Below are positions 57,443 to 58,614 of a stretch of DNA of 58,614 nt, piece after piece. The stretch covers positions 1-58,614 of the forward strand of contig CALMLW010000351.1 of the NCBI GenBank assembly GCA_937868015.1, read 5' to 3'. The stretch's first letter is position 1; the number at the start of each line of letters is the position of its first letter. The DNA is from an uncultured Synergistaceae bacterium (GTDB lineage Bacteria > Synergistota > Synergistia > Synergistales > Aminiphilaceae). Under the pieces are notes generated by a model that ran no database searches, was not told where the DNA came from, and saw only the letters and a list, made by a program, of their open reading frames with translations. A program made the translations under genes and the position numbers.

Positions 57443-58614
57443 GTGAAATTATCCCATCGCGCCCTTCGCATGGAACCCTCCGCCACCCTGGCCGTGGCGG
57501 GCAAGGCCAAGGCCCTGGCGGCCCAAGGGAAAAGCGTCATCTCCTTCGGGGCGGGGGAACCCGACTTCGCCTCTCCCCCCAGCGCCCTGACGGCGGCCCA
57601 AGAGGCCATGGCCCAAGGCAAGACCCATTATACCGCCAGTTCGGGCATCCCCGAGCTCAAAAAAGCCGTGGCGGCGTACTATCAGGAACGTTTCGGCCTC
57701 ACCTACGCCCCCAAGCAAATCCTGGTGGGAGCCGGGGCCAAGCCCCTGCTCTACGAGGCCCTGGGATGCCTGGTGAACCCCGGAGACGAGGTGATCATCC
57801 CCGCCCCCGCCTGGGTAAGTTACCTGGAGCAGGTAAATCTCTTCGAGGGAAAACCCGTGGTGGTGGAAACGGCCCCCTCGGGGTACCTTCCCACCCTGGA
57901 GGCCCTGGAAAAGGCCGTCACGCCCCGCACCGTGGGCCTGCTGCTCAACTCCCCCTGCAACCCCACGGGACAGGTCTACGGCGAAGAGCTCCTGCGGGGC
58001 ATCGGGGAGCTGGCGGAACGGCATAACCTGTGGATCATCTGGGACGAGATCTACGAACGCCTGGTCTACGGCGACGCCCGCCACATCAACCCCCTGGAGC
58101 TCCTCCCCCACCTCGCCCCCCGGGTGCTGCTGGTGAACGGGGTGAGCAAGGCCTTCGCCATGACGGGGTGGCGCATCGGCTACGCCCTGGGCCCCGAAGC
58201 CCTCATCACCAAGATGGACGAGTTCCAGGGACACCTCACCTCCAACGCCTGCTCCGTGGCCCAGTGGGCCTCTCTGGGGGCGCTCCAAGGGGCCGAGGCC
58301 GACGTGGTGCGCATGCACCAGGCCTTCGCGTCCCGTCGGGAACTCATGATGTCCCGCCTCCGGAGTATGCCCCACATCAGCTTCCCCGAGCCCCGGGGAG
58401 CCTTTTACGTGTTGGTGGACCTGCGAAGCTGCCTGGGGCTCCAGAGCGCCACCCGAAGGCTCGATGACGACAGCGCCTTCTGCGAGGCCCTGCTGGAAGA
58501 AGAGCTCGTGGCGGCGGTGCCGGGGAGCGCCTTTCTGGCCCCGGGACATCTGCGGCTCTCCTACGCCAACGCCACGGAGGAGATCACCGAAGGCATGAAC
58601 CGGCTGGAGCGCTT
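57443..58614 (+). CDS. Aspartate aminotransferase, class I, partial (C-terminus beyond right edge)
   Basis: PLP-dependent transaminase of the I-gamma type aspartate aminotransferase group. The frame reads VKLSHRALRMEPSATLAV, then SFGAGEPDFASP, YTASSGIPELKKAV, VNPGDEVIIPAPAWVSY, LNSPCNPTG, IWDEIYERLVYGD and the Schiff-base lysine near residue 235 in NGVSKAFAMTGWRIGYA. A later PRGAFYVLVDL and RLSYANATEEI (substrate-binding Arg) complete the fold. About 390 codons are present and only a few are missing. GTG 57443 is preceded by AAGGAGG. The substrate range may also include prephenate or other amino acids. Confidence 0.93.
   Translation, partial: MKLSHRALRMEPSATLAVAGKAKALAAQGKSVISFGAGEPDFASPPSALTAAQEAMAQGKTHYTASSGIPELKKAVAAYYQERFGLTYAPKQILVGAGAKPLLYEALGCLVNPGDEVIIPAPAWVSYLEQVNLFEGKPVVVETAPSGYLPTLEALEKAVTPRTVGLLLNSPCNPTGQVYGEELLRGIGELAERHNLWIIWDEIYERLVYGDARHINPLELLPHLAPRVLLVNGVSKAFAMTGWRIGYALGPEALITKMDEFQGHLTSNACSVAQWASLGALQGAEADVVRMHQAFASRRELMMSRLRSMPHISFPEPRGAFYVLVDLRSCLGLQSATRRLDDDSAFCEALLEEELVAAVPGSAFLAPGHLRLSYANATEEITEGMNRLER

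Noticed and set aside
1-58614. Mobile elements, prophage or defence systems
   Set aside because: No transposase, integrase, terminal inverted repeats, nuclease-methylase pair or phage structural gene was found on either strand.

Overview
The window is about 58.6 kb of GC-rich bacterial chromosome, gene-dense and almost continuously coding, mostly on the minus strand. The organism is a diderm: it carries BamA, a nearly complete Kdo-lipid A pathway, MsbA, an LptF/G permease and heptose genes. It also has LpxI rather than LpxH, a T-box leader, HypA/HypB and a large outer-membrane biogenesis operon led by a sigma factor. Together with the high GC this fits the phylum Synergistota best. A diderm Firmicute (Negativicutes) is the main alternative. 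This placement is inferred from gene content and codon style, not from a search.

Layout. Positions 1-1311 hold the heptose genes gmhA and hldD (hldD runs off the left edge). Positions 1610-10063 are one giant gene for a 2817-residue secreted protein made of tandem carboxypeptidase-regulatory-like modules, including four near-identical 240-bp units. rpsT (plus strand) is followed by leuS-holA and an ELM1-type putative glycosyltransferase.

Positions 15758-38852 form one long minus-strand envelope region, transcribed right to left: sigma factor, a single-membrane-span protein, bamA, an unknown exported protein, lpxD, lpxC, fabZ, lpxA, kdsC, lptF/G, lpxI, lpxB, an lpxB paralogue, msbA, an lpxK::lpxB-like fusion, kdsB, kdsA, kdsD, waaA, kdnB-like and kdnA-like. 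Most junctions are ATGA, TAATG or similar overlaps, so this looks like a translationally coupled operon. The last two genes are the key point. They match the dehydrogenase/aminotransferase pair that converts Kdo to 8-amino-Kdo (Kdo8N) in Shewanella, so this operon probably makes a Kdo8N-lipid A core. The KdsB in the same operon carries an altered substrate-loop motif, which agrees with this.

Positions 39252-39487 hold tRNA-Lys, tRNA-Glu and tRNA-Thr. Next come a CvrA/NhaP2-type cation/proton antiporter, mobB, and two plus-strand genes: an HD-GYP phosphodiesterase and an AMP-forming ligase-like protein. argG follows, behind an arginine-specific T-box riboswitch whose specifier reads CGC, then a secreted ankyrin-repeat protein. 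The right part is housekeeping: surE, an M50 peptidase, a DHH-CBS-tRNA nucleotidyltransferase, a CoaE-CutA-like fusion, a UvrD/PcrA helicase, hypB, hypA, hpf, and a plus-strand aspartate aminotransferase cut by the right edge.

I saw no insertion sequence, phage gene, integrase or CRISPR array. Long open frames antisense to real genes are common here and are treated as a by-product of GC-rich codon use.
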